Assembly (NCBI RefSeq): GCF_009467825.1 | Contig: NZ_WIOK01000010.1 | Span: 124,001 to 188,000 of the forward strand | DNA length: 64,000 bases | Direction of reading: 5' to 3' | Origin: Cyclobacterium xiamenense | GTDB taxonomy: Bacteria; Bacteroidota; Bacteroidia; Cytophagales; Cyclobacteriaceae | Shown: in pieces, positions 1 through 10,775 of the stretch | Layout of the letters: every line of letters begins with the position of its first letter | Numbering within the stretch: the first letter of the stretch is position 1 | Position numbers and translations under genes: made by a program | The notes under the pieces: model-generated | What the model saw: the letters and a program-made list of their open reading frames with translations, nothing else | What the model was told of the DNA's origin: nothing | Database searches by the model: none

Positions 1-2
1 GT

Positions 3-1322
3 AAGCCCCCAGTTCGGGCCTTTCGGAAACAGGCAAAGAACATTATTTTTCTCGTAAGCGACGGCATGAGTACCGGAACACTTACGATGGCAGACCTGCT
101 GTTGCGGCAGAAAGAAGGAAAAAAGAGCCGGTGGATGAGTTACTACCAGGGAGGATTTGCCAAAAGGGCACTTATGGATACGGCTTCTTCCAATTCCCTT
201 GTGACGGATTCGGCTGCTGCCGGGAGTTCCTGGGGTGGAGGCATGCGGGTACCAAACGGTTCGCTGAATGTAGGGCCCAAGGGGGAGCTTCCTGTTCCGA
301 TTCTGCAAAAATTTAAGCATGCAGGAAAATCGGTCGGTTGCGTGACTTCGGTCCAAATCACCCATGCTACTCCTGCATCCTTCTGCGTAAACGAGAAAAG
401 CAGGAGTGCCATGCCCGAAATCGCGGCGAAATACCTTGAACTCGAATTTGACCTGATGATGGGTGGAGGAGCGGAGGTCTTTGACGCTTCTATGCGGAAA
501 GACAAGCGTGACTTATTTGGAGCGTTCCAAAAAGCTGGCTTTTCGGTAGTCAGGGATCGGGACCAAATGATGGACTTGAATGGAGACAAGCCGGTATTGG
601 GTGTTTACAGTGAGGGGGGCATGCCGTACGCCATTGACCGGGAGAACGACCCGGAGTTAAAAAAGAAGGTACCTTCTTTGGCAGAAATGTCCCGAAAAGC
701 AATTGAAATTCTTTCTCAGAATCCGAAGGGTTTTGCCATGCAAATCGAAGGAGGGAAGGTGGATTGGGCTGCGCATGCCAACGATGCACCTGCCTTGCTT
801 TACGACCAATTGGATTTTGATGAAGCCGTGGGTATAGCCTTGGATTTTGCTGCAAAGGACGGAGAGACTCTGGTAATCATGACAACCGATCATGGGAATG
901 CCAATCCGGGGCTTTTTGCGGCGGATAAATTCTCCAGGCTGTATACCACCTCCCATTCCAACGAATGGGTGTTGAGCCAGTTATCACCTGATAATACGGC
1001 CGGACAGGTAGCGGATTTTATCGAAACCTATCAGGGGCTTCAATTGAAGAAAGAAGAAATTGACGCGTTGATGAAAAGTTACCGGGGAACCAGTACGGAC
1101 GGCCTGTACGGTTCTACCAAGGTGCCGAATCACCTGTATGCGCAGCTACAGTACGCGCATACCGGAATAGGTTGGGCAGGGACCGGGCATTCTGCCGATC
1201 ATGTGGAACTGGCTATGTATGGGCCTGGGAGTGAAAACCTACCCGCCTACATCGAAAACTATAAATTGCACAATTTTATGTTGGATGCGGCGCAGGTGCC
1301 TGCGTTGACTTACGCCGGCTAG
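3..1322 (+). CDS. Alkaline phosphatase, 5' end cut off by the window
   Basis: This is an alkaline phosphatase superfamily enzyme that hydrolyses phosphate monoesters, normally outside the cytoplasm. The frame is open from base 3, and the first residues read KNIIFLVSDGMS, the usual metal-binding N-terminal motif (Asp of SDGMS). The true start therefore lies left of the window, and the internal ATG at 66 is not the start. The nucleophile motif TDSAAAGS begins about base 204, with the serine at 210. Later metal ligands are visible in TTDHGN and GHSADHV. The visible 439 codons are most of a usual 450-600 residue enzyme, and the signal peptide is not visible. It precedes the sialidase-like operon on the same strand by 200 bp. 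The family call is firm; the substrate is unknown. Confidence 0.93.
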   Translation, partial: KPPVRAFRKQAKNIIFLVSDGMSTGTLTMADLLLRQKEGKKSRWMSYYQGGFAKRALMDTASSNSLVTDSAAAGSSWGGGMRVPNGSLNVGPKGELPVPILQKFKHAGKSVGCVTSVQITHATPASFCVNEKSRSAMPEIAAKYLELEFDLMMGGGAEVFDASMRKDKRDLFGAFQKAGFSVVRDRDQMMDLNGDKPVLGVYSEGGMPYAIDRENDPELKKKVPSLAEMSRKAIEILSQNPKGFAMQIEGGKVDWAAHANDAPALLYDQLDFDEAVGIALDFAAKDGETLVIMTTDHGNANPGLFAADKFSRLYTTSHSNEWVLSQLSPDNTAGQVADFIETYQGLQLKKEEIDALMKSYRGTSTDGLYGSTKVPNHLYAQLQYAHTGIGWAGTGHSADHVELAMYGPGSENLPAYIENYKLHNFMLDAAQVPALTYAG

Positions 1323-1522
1323 AGATATCCCTTCACTGGCAGAAGGGAGTCTTTGGTGGCCGGGGTCCGGGCGCCGGAGAAGCAAACAAAGCGGGCCAAA
1401 GGTCCGGAAAATCCGTCACCTTTCGTCGAGTTAACGTTTTGCAGCCTTTCAACATATGCCGGCGAAAGAAGCCCTTTTTACCAAAAATATTCAAACAAGC
1501 GACATACCAAAAATACGTAATT

Positions 1523-2626
1523 ATGAAACATTCTATAAGAGGCATTGGCGTTCTGTCAGTCCTGTTGGGTTCCTTGTCCTGCGGCGGCCCGGAGTCAGAC
1601 GCTTCCGAGCGGGAGTACGAAGGAAAGGAGACCATGAAGGAAGTAGGGGTAAGCAGCATTGCGTACGAACATATTTTTACCGACGACCGGCCTTTTGCAC
1701 AGTGCCATGCTTCGACAATGATTCCGCTGGGTGAGGAAAAATATTTGGTCGCCTGGTTTGCAGGGTCCCACGAAAAGCACGACGATGTGGGTATTTGGAC
1801 CGCCAAAGGAAAACCGGGGAATTGGTCCGAACCACAGCTATTGGTGAAGGTTCGTAACGACCCTCACTGGAACCCCGTCCTATTCAATGCGCCCGACGGC
1901 AAGGTCTATTTGTATTTTAAAGTGGGGAAAGAAATCGACTTTTGGGAAACCTGGGTGCAGGTTTCCGAAGATGGCGGCGAGACCTGGTCGGAGGCCAGAG
2001 AATTGGTGCCTGGAGATAAAGGGGGCAGGGGGCCGGTCAGAAACCACATGTTGGTACTTTCCGACGGCACCTGGCTGGCACCGTCATCGGACGAAAAAAA
2101 CAAGGTATGGACGGTCTTTGTAGACCGTTCGGAAGATGGAGGCAAGACTTGGGAGGCCAGCGACAAGCTGGACATGGACCGTTCCGAAATTACGGGAGAG
2201 GGCGTAATCCAGCCGGCCCTTTGGGAATCCAAACCCGGGCACGTACACATGTTGATGCGCAGCAGTTCGGGAAATATTTGCCGGGCAGATTCCGAAGATT
2301 ATGGAAAAACCTGGTCGAAAATTACCGAAACCAGTTTACCCAACAACAATAGCGGCATTGACGTGGCGCATTTGGGAGGCGAGAAGATTGCAGTCATCTA
2401 TAATCCGGTGTCCGAAAACTGGGGTGCGCGGTACCCCATTTCGGTCGCGGTATCGCTGGACAACGGGCACAGTTGGAGTCAGACATTTGATATTGAAAAA
2501 GGGGTAGGAGAGGAGGATGAGCTTTCCTATCCAGCCATGTTTTACGAGGACGGCCATTTGGTGGCCTGTTACACCTGGAACAGGCAGCGGGTAGCGTTTT
2601 GGAAAGGAAAATTGGAAGGAATTTGA
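1523..2626 (+). CDS. Sialidase-fold (BNR/Asp-box) lipoprotein
   Basis: This is a six-bladed-propeller glycosidase-like protein of the sialidase superfamily, 367 residues from the chosen ATG. That ATG starts a lipoprotein signal with lipobox-like LLGSLSCGG, so it is preferred over the upstream in-frame ATG at 1439. Four Asp boxes are visible: SEDGGETW, SEDGGKTW, SEDYGKTW and SLDNGHSW. It is probably exported and lipid-anchored. It is the first gene of a tight three-gene run with the deacetylase at 2634 and a second sialidase-like gene at 3683. True sialidase activity is not established, because many Bacteroidota members of this fold act on other glycans. The fold is confident and the substrate is unknown. 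Confidence 0.85.
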   Translation: MKHSIRGIGVLSVLLGSLSCGGPESDASEREYEGKETMKEVGVSSIAYEHIFTDDRPFAQCHASTMIPLGEEKYLVAWFAGSHEKHDDVGIWTAKGKPGNWSEPQLLVKVRNDPHWNPVLFNAPDGKVYLYFKVGKEIDFWETWVQVSEDGGETWSEARELVPGDKGGRGPVRNHMLVLSDGTWLAPSSDEKNKVWTVFVDRSEDGGKTWEASDKLDMDRSEITGEGVIQPALWESKPGHVHMLMRSSSGNICRADSEDYGKTWSKITETSLPNNNSGIDVAHLGGEKIAVIYNPVSENWGARYPISVAVSLDNGHSWSQTFDIEKGVGEEDELSYPAMFYEDGHLVACYTWNRQRVAFWKGKLEGI

Positions 2627-2633
2627 TAAACGA

Positions 2634-3686
2634 ATGATGAAAAAGTATGTGATTTCCGGCTGCCTGATGCTACTGGCCGGCCAGCTGGTACTAGGACAAC
2701 AAGAAACGACGTATGCCGAGAAACTGGGGTATCCATCGGGTGCAAAAGTAGTGATTTTTCATGTGGACGATGCGGGCATGTCTTACGAGTCCAATGAAGG
2801 AACCATTCAATCCATTCAATCCGGAGTGGCTACTTCGTGCAGCATCATGATGCCTTGTCCCTGGGCAGCGAGTTTTGTAAAGGTAGCGCTACAGGAACCC
2901 ATGGATGCGGGTATTCACCTGACGCTTACATCCGAGTGGAAAGATTACCGCTGGCATCCACTTTCGGGAAAAGATGCAGTGCCCGGTTTGGTCGATAATG
3001 AAGGGGCCTTTTGGCCGTCTGTAGCGGAAGTGGTGCGGAATGCAAGTGCGGATGAGGTGGAACGAGAGCTGCGGGCTCAGGTAGATCGGGCTCTAGAGAT
3101 GGGACTCCGTCCCACGCATATGGACAGCCACATGGGCACACTCTTCTACCATCCGCCGTTTTTGGAGCGGTACATAAAGGTAGGGGTGGATTACGGCATT
3201 CCGGTGATGTTTCCCGGGGGCAATAACAAACTGCTCAGGCTTTCCATGAACGACAACCTCGTCAAGCAACTAAAAAAGGAAGGAAGCTACCGGGAGGGAA
3301 TGGAACTCCCGGGAAACCCACTATTGGAACAGGCCCCGGAAGTGGGGGCCCAAATTTGGTCGGCTGGCCTGCCGGTTTTGGACGATTTGCATACGGTAAG
3401 TGGTAACTGGAAGCCAGACGGAGCGGTGGAAGATACCGAATGGGGCAAGTACAAGGTTGCGCAATTCAAAGAGGTGCTGTCTCAAATGGAACCCGGGTTG
3501 GCCATGATCATCGTTCACAGCAACGGTGACCGAAAGGTCTTTGATCGGATCAGTTCCTCGGGAGGGTCGCGGTATGCAGACATGCTTGCGATGACCGACC
3601 CGGAACTGCAGCGGTACATTGAAGCGGAAGGAATAATTTTGACTACCTGGCAAGAAGTCATGGATAGAAGGAAAAAGGCCCGATGA
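2634..3686 (+). CDS. ChbG/YdjC-family carbohydrate deacetylase, secreted
   Basis: This 350-residue protein has an N-terminal signal peptide (cleavage near GQLVLGQQ) followed by a ChbG/YdjC domain. The metal/catalytic motifs are visible as HVDDAGMS at residues 43-50 and THMDSHMG near residues 161-168. The family removes acetyl groups from N-acetylated sugars such as chito-oligosaccharides. Two adjacent ATGs (2634, 2637) could serve as start. It begins 7 bp after the first sialidase-like gene, and its stop overlaps the ATG of the second in an ATGA junction, so the three are almost certainly co-transcribed. The export signal is noteworthy, because ChbG itself is cytoplasmic. The target sugar cannot be read from the sequence. 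Confidence 0.85.
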   Translation: MMKKYVISGCLMLLAGQLVLGQQETTYAEKLGYPSGAKVVIFHVDDAGMSYESNEGTIQSIQSGVATSCSIMMPCPWAASFVKVALQEPMDAGIHLTLTSEWKDYRWHPLSGKDAVPGLVDNEGAFWPSVAEVVRNASADEVERELRAQVDRALEMGLRPTHMDSHMGTLFYHPPFLERYIKVGVDYGIPVMFPGGNNKLLRLSMNDNLVKQLKKEGSYREGMELPGNPLLEQAPEVGAQIWSAGLPVLDDLHTVSGNWKPDGAVEDTEWGKYKVAQFKEVLSQMEPGLAMIIVHSNGDRKVFDRISSSGGSRYADMLAMTDPELQRYIEAEGIILTTWQEVMDRRKKAR

Positions 3687-4870
3687 AAAAGACGCGGTGG
3701 ATAGTGCTTTGGTTGATGTTGGCGGGTTTTCCCCTGCAAGCACAATACATTCCAAAAGAAAAGGTGGTGGTGCAAGAGCAGTTGATTTTTCCCCTTCAGG
3801 AAAAGCACGTGCATGGAAGCAGTATCGTCGCCTTACCAAATGGAGATATGCTAGCAGCCTGGTTTGAAGGGTCCGGGGAGCGAACCGCGGATGATGTCCG
3901 CATCATGGGGGCCCGGCTGAGGAAACGCGATACCCAGTGGGGCGCACCATTTCTAATGGCAGATACGCCCGGTCTTCCCGATTGCAATCCGGTACTATTC
4001 TTAAATCAAGAAGGAAAGCTGTTTCTGGTCTGGATCGCCGTGCAGGCAAACCGCTGGGAGCAGTCCATACTCCGGTTGCGAACCAGTACCGCTTACGATA
4101 ATGCCGGTGCGCCCATGTGGGACTGGCAGGACAATATCTTGTTGAAACCCGGGGATTCCTTCCATCAGGAAGTAGTTAAGAAATTTAAGAAACTGCCAGC
4201 GACCGGGGCCGGTTGGTCAGAATATGCGCCCCTGTACGACGAGATGATCATTGAGGCAAGTACGGATGCTAAAAAGACCAGTATTGGTTGGATGACTCGC
4301 ATCAAGCCCCTGACCTTACCCTCGGGGCGATTGTTGTTGCCCCTTTATTCCGATGGATTTAATTTTTCCATATTGGCTATTTCGGACGATGACGGGGAAA
4401 CCTGGACGGAAAGTAAGCCCATCGTCGGGAGGGGTCCCATACAGCCTGCCCTCGCGCAACGGAAGGATGGAGAAATTGTGGCCTTTATGCGGGACAGTGG
4501 TGACGCGCCGAACCGCCTACAGCGGAGTTACTCTTCCGATGAAGGGATGACCTGGACTGCCAGTGAAAAGTCGACGATCCCCAATACCGCCAGCGTTGAA
4601 TTGCTGGTACTGGACGATGGACGCTGGATTTTTTTGGGAAACGACGTAGATGATGGCAGGTATCAATTAGCCATGTATTTTTCCGACGATGAGGGCCGGA
4701 CCTGGCGGAGTAAAATGTACCTGGAAGACGAGAAAAAGGGATTTGGGGGATTTTCCTATCCTGCCCTGATCCAGGATACCGAAGGTCAAATCCATGTCAC
4801 GTATTCTTATCACCTGCAGGAAGGAGGGAAATCCATAAAATATTTAAAAATCGATCCAAATAAATTCTAG
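3683..4870 (+). CDS. Sialidase-fold (BNR/Asp-box) protein, secreted
   Basis: This is the second sialidase-superfamily protein of the operon, 395 residues, with a signal peptide ending near LQAQ. An N-terminal motif HVHGSSIVALPNGDMLAAWFEG resembles the family's first blade region. Asp boxes SDDDGETW, SSDEGMTW and SDDEGRTW are visible. It overlaps the deacetylase stop by four bases (ATGA), indicating translational coupling. It is diverged from the 1523 protein and lacks the lipobox, so the two probably act on different linkages or in different compartments. A terminator-like hairpin follows about 100 bp downstream. Fold confident, enzymatic specificity unknown. Confidence 0.85.
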   Translation: MKKTRWIVLWLMLAGFPLQAQYIPKEKVVVQEQLIFPLQEKHVHGSSIVALPNGDMLAAWFEGSGERTADDVRIMGARLRKRDTQWGAPFLMADTPGLPDCNPVLFLNQEGKLFLVWIAVQANRWEQSILRLRTSTAYDNAGAPMWDWQDNILLKPGDSFHQEVVKKFKKLPATGAGWSEYAPLYDEMIIEASTDAKKTSIGWMTRIKPLTLPSGRLLLPLYSDGFNFSILAISDDDGETWTESKPIVGRGPIQPALAQRKDGEIVAFMRDSGDAPNRLQRSYSSDEGMTWTASEKSTIPNTASVELLVLDDGRWIFLGNDVDDGRYQLAMYFSDDEGRTWRSKMYLEDEKKGFGGFSYPALIQDTEGQIHVTYSYHLQEGGKSIKYLKIDPNKF

Positions 4871-5567
4871 CAAAGGTAGCCCTATTTCACCGGTCTGCTG
4901 TATTACCATTGAGCAAATCGGTAACCGTTACTGGTAGAATTGATTTGACTTCAGTAGTTAGGTTAGGTAAGTTTTGTCCGTTCCTGTCCGCTGGGCAGGG
5001 CGGACAAATTTATTTTACAGGTTCCGGTTTTTAAGCAACTCAGCGTTTACAAACCGGTAATATGGCCAGATATTCTCTGTAGATCGTATTCCCATTCCGA
5101 CACGGTTCTTTCTTTTACTGCCCGGATCTGGGTGATACGCACAAAAAAGAATCTCTGACACCCATGAACAACTGTACACGAGACGGGTGTGGCTAGGGAT
5201 ATTGGCTTGGTTGGTGGGAGCCCGGCAAGCAAACCGCTAAATGGAACGCAGGTTGAGTACTGACACAGCATCCCTTGGATTTTATCCGGTAGCATGTAGC
5301 GACTAACCACCGGAAAAAGGGCCGGTGTCTCGAAGAGAATCCAAGAGCTCAGACGACCGAATCGGTTTTGCCGCCCGTCGAACGAATGAAAACTTTTGTA
5401 TCCTGGACGAGACCTGACAAAACGGTACGTCCGGACAAAGCGCGGCCGATGGGTAGCTGCTCCTATATCGAATGAGCAGGATCGCGCCGTTGCATTAAGG
5501 TGCGGATTTCTGGCGCCGCAAACTACTGGAACAAAAAACGAAAAAGACGAATAATTTAATCTTGATT
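4871..5567. other. Intergenic region, about 700 bp
   Basis: Apart from the hairpin at 4973-5008 I see no gene or known RNA here. An 87-codon minus-strand frame at 5047-5310 has no recognisable motif. No clear TAnnTTTG promoter box was found just upstream of the 5568 gene. Confidence 0.5.
4973..5008 (+). terminator. Terminator-like hairpin after the sialidase operon
   Basis: TTTGTCCG (4973-4980) pairs with CGGACAAA (5001-5008). Inside it CCTGTCC pairs with GGGCAGG around a GCT loop, leaving a two-base bulge. A T-rich stretch follows. It lies about 100 bp after the stop of the 3683 gene. Confidence 0.6.
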
Positions 5568-7793
5568 ATGAAAAGAATAGTGCGATTTTACGGATTGGCT
5601 TTGCTGGTGACTTTAGCCGGGCAGGTCTCCTTTTCTACCGCATCCGCCCGGCAGGGAGAAAGCCATTGGAAGGACAACCCCTTTATTCAGGATTTTAGTA
5701 TCAAGTACAGCTACGAAGATGTACAAAGACCGTTGAAAAAGGTAGTAACCGACCGAAATGGGAAAATACAGGTACTGTCCTCGGCAGGCTTGCTGCATCC
5801 CCATGCCGGTGCCTTCCTGTATCCCGGGGAATTGGCCGTTGATGGTACCTATCGATTCCTTGCGGAAAAGGCGATTGTGGACCTTCAGGTATACCGGGAG
5901 CAGTTGGTGTACCTGGACGACGAAGCGGTACTTAGCAATGCCTGGGCTGGCGAATTGTTTTCCAGGCACCAAATGTCTGGCGCCCGGATGTTTGCCGGAG
6001 GGGAAGATTTCGACTTTCTGCTGGCGGGTGAGGGAGAGTTAAGTTACCTAAAGGATTCCAAAAGGCTTTGGCGGAGCAAAATTTCCGGACCGGTATTGGA
6101 TTTGAAGTATGCACCGGGTACCGACCGCTTTTGGATACTCACCCCGGTTTCGCTCCATACCTTTTCCCCCGAAACGGAGGAGTTGAAACTCGTCTTTGAA
6201 GGGGCGGATTTCACGGCTTTTGACGTGGTGGCCTCCGGCACCAGGACCATCATTGGCACCTCCAATGGATACATTGAGTTCAACAATCTTAGCAACAAAG
6301 CAGGGGGTGAGATTCATAGAAAACTACCCGTCACGGAGATTCGAACGGTTGCGGAGGTAAATGGACAGATTTGGTTTGGAACGCCCGAAGGGGCATTTTC
6401 CCTTCGTCGTGACGGGGGATACCATTACTATTACGGTAAACGTTGGCTTCCGGACAACCGGGTGGTGGATATAGCCGAGGGACCGGAGGGTTCCGTGCTG
6501 GTATTGACAGAAAAGGGGTTAGGGCAAATTGTTTTTACGGAGATGACGCTGGCAGAGAAAGCGGACTATTTCGAGAAGCAGGTCCGCCTCCGTCACCTAA
6601 GAAATGGCTTCAATGCTACACTTAGTGGCATGAGCGATGGCAACCTGTCGACAGGCTATCTCGCCGATTCGGATAATGATGGGTTATGGACCTCTATGTA
6701 CCTGGCCGGAGAAGTATTTCGGTATTCCGTAACGGGTTCCGACGAGGCCCTTCAGCATGTGAGGGAATCTCTGGATGCCATGGAGCGTTTGTACACCATT
6801 AATCCGGTACCAGGTTTTCCGTCGCGTTCGTTCGAACGAAGCGGGTACATTGATGTTTTGTCCGACCCGGAGCGATGGCAGCATGCCTCGGATCCGGAAT
6901 GGGATTGGAAGGCCACCACGAGTAGCGATGAGGCCATCGGTCACGTATTTGTTTTTGGCGTCATTGCCGAATTGATACCGGACGAAGCAATTCGCGGCAA
7001 AGCGATTCGTTTGCTGGATGAATTGATGCAACACATTGTAGACAACGACTGGTACCTGATTGATTACGACGGTGAGCCCACCACCTGGGGCCGGTGGAAT
7101 CCGGAGTACGTGAATGGTTTTGCTACCATGGTGGGGGACAGGAAATTAAATTCTTCCAACATTGTGGCCATGTTGCAAACGGCCTATTATTTTACCGGAA
7201 AGGAGATCTACAAGGAAAAGGCCTATTACCTCATGGAAAACCACGGGTATCTCGAAAACCTCATGCGCCCCATGGAAGAGATTGGCAGGGCAGAGGAAGG
7301 TAGCGATGAGTGGGCTGCCATGCTTTCCGAATCCTGGAACCACTCCGACGACGAAATGTATTTTCTGGGTTACTGGGGGCTATACCGGTACGCGTTTACC
7401 GATGAATTGAGAGGCAAGTACAAGCTTGCTATCGTAGATCATTGGGAAGCCGAGCGACCCGAAAAAGACGGCCTTTGGAACATCTTCACGGCCATGGTCT
7501 CACCGGACAACTTTGATTTGGAGGAGGCAATCTGGTATTTGCAGGAATATCCGCTGGACCTGATCCACTGGACCACAAAGAACAGTCACCGAAAGGACAT
7601 CGTCCTGCTCGAGGAGAATTTTCGCCGCCAGTCCACTGCGGAGGTGTTGCCGCCCGACGAATTGCCCATACGCCGGCACAATGCCAACCGCTTTGTCCTG
7701 GATGGTGGGCGGGACGGAAACCAGGAAAGCAGTGCCGGGGATATATGGTTGCTGCCGTATTGGATGGGCCGTTATTTGCAGGTAATTCGGTAA
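5568..7793 (+). CDS. Large secreted protein: beta-propeller N-terminus, probable (alpha/alpha)6-barrel C-terminus
   Basis: I do not recognise a named family. The start chosen is the ATG at 5568 (741 aa), which opens directly into a signal peptide (MKRIVRFYG, cleavage near SASARQG); a TTG two codons upstream is less likely. Residues about 45-330 look like repeated beta blades. Residues about 340-700 are rich in aromatic and helical segments, such as GRWNPEYVNGF, ESWNHSDDEMYFLGYWGLYRY and WTTKNSHR, reminiscent of (alpha/alpha)6 glycoside hydrolase or lyase folds. It lies downstream of the sialidase/deacetylase operon on the same strand, about 700 bp away. A role in polysaccharide breakdown is an inference. 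Confidence 0.7.
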   Translation: MKRIVRFYGLALLVTLAGQVSFSTASARQGESHWKDNPFIQDFSIKYSYEDVQRPLKKVVTDRNGKIQVLSSAGLLHPHAGAFLYPGELAVDGTYRFLAEKAIVDLQVYREQLVYLDDEAVLSNAWAGELFSRHQMSGARMFAGGEDFDFLLAGEGELSYLKDSKRLWRSKISGPVLDLKYAPGTDRFWILTPVSLHTFSPETEELKLVFEGADFTAFDVVASGTRTIIGTSNGYIEFNNLSNKAGGEIHRKLPVTEIRTVAEVNGQIWFGTPEGAFSLRRDGGYHYYYGKRWLPDNRVVDIAEGPEGSVLVLTEKGLGQIVFTEMTLAEKADYFEKQVRLRHLRNGFNATLSGMSDGNLSTGYLADSDNDGLWTSMYLAGEVFRYSVTGSDEALQHVRESLDAMERLYTINPVPGFPSRSFERSGYIDVLSDPERWQHASDPEWDWKATTSSDEAIGHVFVFGVIAELIPDEAIRGKAIRLLDELMQHIVDNDWYLIDYDGEPTTWGRWNPEYVNGFATMVGDRKLNSSNIVAMLQTAYYFTGKEIYKEKAYYLMENHGYLENLMRPMEEIGRAEEGSDEWAAMLSESWNHSDDEMYFLGYWGLYRYAFTDELRGKYKLAIVDHWEAERPEKDGLWNIFTAMVSPDNFDLEEAIWYLQEYPLDLIHWTTKNSHRKDIVLLEENFRRQSTAEVLPPDELPIRRHNANRFVLDGGRDGNQESSAGDIWLLPYWMGRYLQVIR

Positions 7794-7922
7794 ACATCGA
7801 TTTCTGCCACTCCGCATACTGCCGGGCGGGGTTGCCGAGGGGCCGCCTTGCTGGTAAAACAGGCAGTGAAACCAAGTGGGCGTGCAACAATTATTTTATA
7901 CGATTTGTGTAACTTCAGCATC

Positions 7923-8732
7923 ATGACAAAGATTACCGAACAACCTTCCCTTTACCGGCATCTGGAGAAGATGTCCGTTGCGGAGCTTACGGCAAACATC
8001 AATAAGGAGGATAAGAAAGTCGCCCTCGCTATCGAAGCAGCGCTCCCTCAGATCAACCGCTTGATAGAGGGAATTCTATCCAAGCTTGAGCAAGGCGGCA
8101 GGCTGTTTTACCTTGGAGCCGGAAGCGGCGGCAGGTTATCCGTATTGGATGCCATCGAATTACCAACCACCTACGGCATACCCAAGGGCTTGGTAAACGT
8201 GATTCTGGCCGGTGGTATACAGCACCTGATCGAAGCGCGCGAAGAGGAGGAAGACGACCGGGAGGCAGGCTGGAAGGCCCTACAGGATCAGCATGTTTCC
8301 GCAGCGGATTTTGTATTGGGTATTTCTGCCAGCGGAACCACCCCATTTGTATTGGCAGCTTTGCAGGCTTGCCGGGAAAACGGGATTCGCACCGGTTGCA
8401 TCGTGAGTAATCCGGAATCCCCTATCGCCGAGGCGGCGGATTTTCCGGTAGAAATTATCACCGGCCCCGAATTCGTTTCCGGAAGTACCCGCATGAAATG
8501 TGGAACTGCCCAGAAAATGGTTTTTGATATGATATCCACCACGTGCATGATTCGGATGGGACGGGTAGAGGACAACAAAATGGTCAACGTGCAGCTTATC
8601 AATGACAAGATCATTGATCGGGCGGTAAAGATGTTGATGGAGCGGGCTGGCCTTACGGATTACGACAAAGCAAAAGCGATTCTGACCAAAAACGGATCGG
8701 TCAAGAAAGCATTGGATGCGCTTGGTAAATAA
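7923..8732 (+). CDS. murQ: N-acetylmuramic acid 6-phosphate etherase
   Basis: MurQ cleaves the lactyl ether of MurNAc-6-phosphate, giving GlcNAc-6-phosphate and D-lactate, in cytoplasmic cell-wall recycling. The ATG at 7923 gives 269 residues, a normal length; an upstream in-frame start at 7848 adds unconserved residues. The SIS-domain phosphosugar motif GAGSGGRLS is followed by DAIELPTTYG, where the Glu matches the catalytic acid of the family. The C-terminal signature GPEFVSGSTRMKCGTAQK is clear. No muramate kinase or transporter is adjacent. It converges on atpDC across a strong bidirectional terminator. Other wall-recycling genes in the window are at 10.8 kb and 20-22 kb. Confidence 0.96.
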   Translation: MTKITEQPSLYRHLEKMSVAELTANINKEDKKVALAIEAALPQINRLIEGILSKLEQGGRLFYLGAGSGGRLSVLDAIELPTTYGIPKGLVNVILAGGIQHLIEAREEEEDDREAGWKALQDQHVSAADFVLGISASGTTPFVLAALQACRENGIRTGCIVSNPESPIAEAADFPVEIITGPEFVSGSTRMKCGTAQKMVFDMISTTCMIRMGRVEDNKMVNVQLINDKIIDRAVKMLMERAGLTDYDKAKAILTKNGSVKKALDALGK

Positions 8733-8737
8733 AAAAT

Positions 8738-8768
8738 AAGGGAGACAATAACGATTGCCTCCCTTTTT
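8738..8768. terminator. Bidirectional terminator between murQ and atpC
   Basis: AAGGGAG pairs with CTCCCTT, then after one A/C mismatch CAAT pairs with ATTG around an AACG loop. A run of T follows on the plus strand and a run of T (A on plus, 8731-8737) on the minus strand. It sits between two convergent genes and can serve both. Confidence 0.85.
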
Positions 8769-8789
8769 TTATTCGTTCCCAAAACGTAC

Positions 8790-9035
8790 TCAGCCGATGA
8801 CCTTTTCGGCCAGTACGATAATTTTATTATCACTTACTTCCACCACGCCTCCGTCCACTATCAGCGATTTTTTACCCTCGGAAGTGGTGTAGGAAAGCGC
8901 CCCCTTTTCCAAGGCGGAAACGAGTGCCGCGTGATTTTTTAACAATTGAAAGGAACCATCGGCTCCCGGAAAAGTGGCTTCCGAAACTTCTCCTTCAAAT
9001 ATTTTTTTATCGGGTGTGATGATTTCTAAATGCAT
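8790..9035 (-). CDS. atpC: F1 ATP synthase epsilon subunit, short form
   Basis: At 81 residues this is the epsilon subunit of the F1 rotor stalk. It begins MHLEIITPDKKIFEGEV and carries the beta-sandwich motif FPGADGSFQLLKNHAALVSAL. It ends after the N-terminal beta domain and lacks the C-terminal two-helix inhibitory domain of the enterobacterial protein. Short forms like this are common in Bacteroidota, so I do not regard it as truncated. It follows atpD by 54 bp and is presumably co-transcribed. The other ATP synthase genes are not in the window, as usual for this phylum. Confidence 0.95.
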   Translation of the reverse strand: MHLEIITPDKKIFEGEVSEATFPGADGSFQLLKNHAALVSALEKGALSYTTSEGKKSLIVDGGVVEVSDNKIIVLAEKVIG

Positions 9036-9089
9036 ACCTACGAATAAAATGACGCAACGATTTGATTTTTGCTTCGGGAAATAACTGGA

Positions 9090-10671
<1,582 letters not shown>

Positions 10672-10775
10672 GGATGTTTTAAAAATTAATGCACTTTGCC
10701 TCAAATTTTTATAAGACTAGATTTTTAATACAAAAAATTTCTTCATTTTGAGCGTTCGTGGATTTTTGGGGCTCG

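Noticed and set aside
5047-5310. 87-codon minus-strand frame in the gap before the 5568 gene
   Set aside because: No motif or signal peptide; it looks like chance in non-coding DNA.
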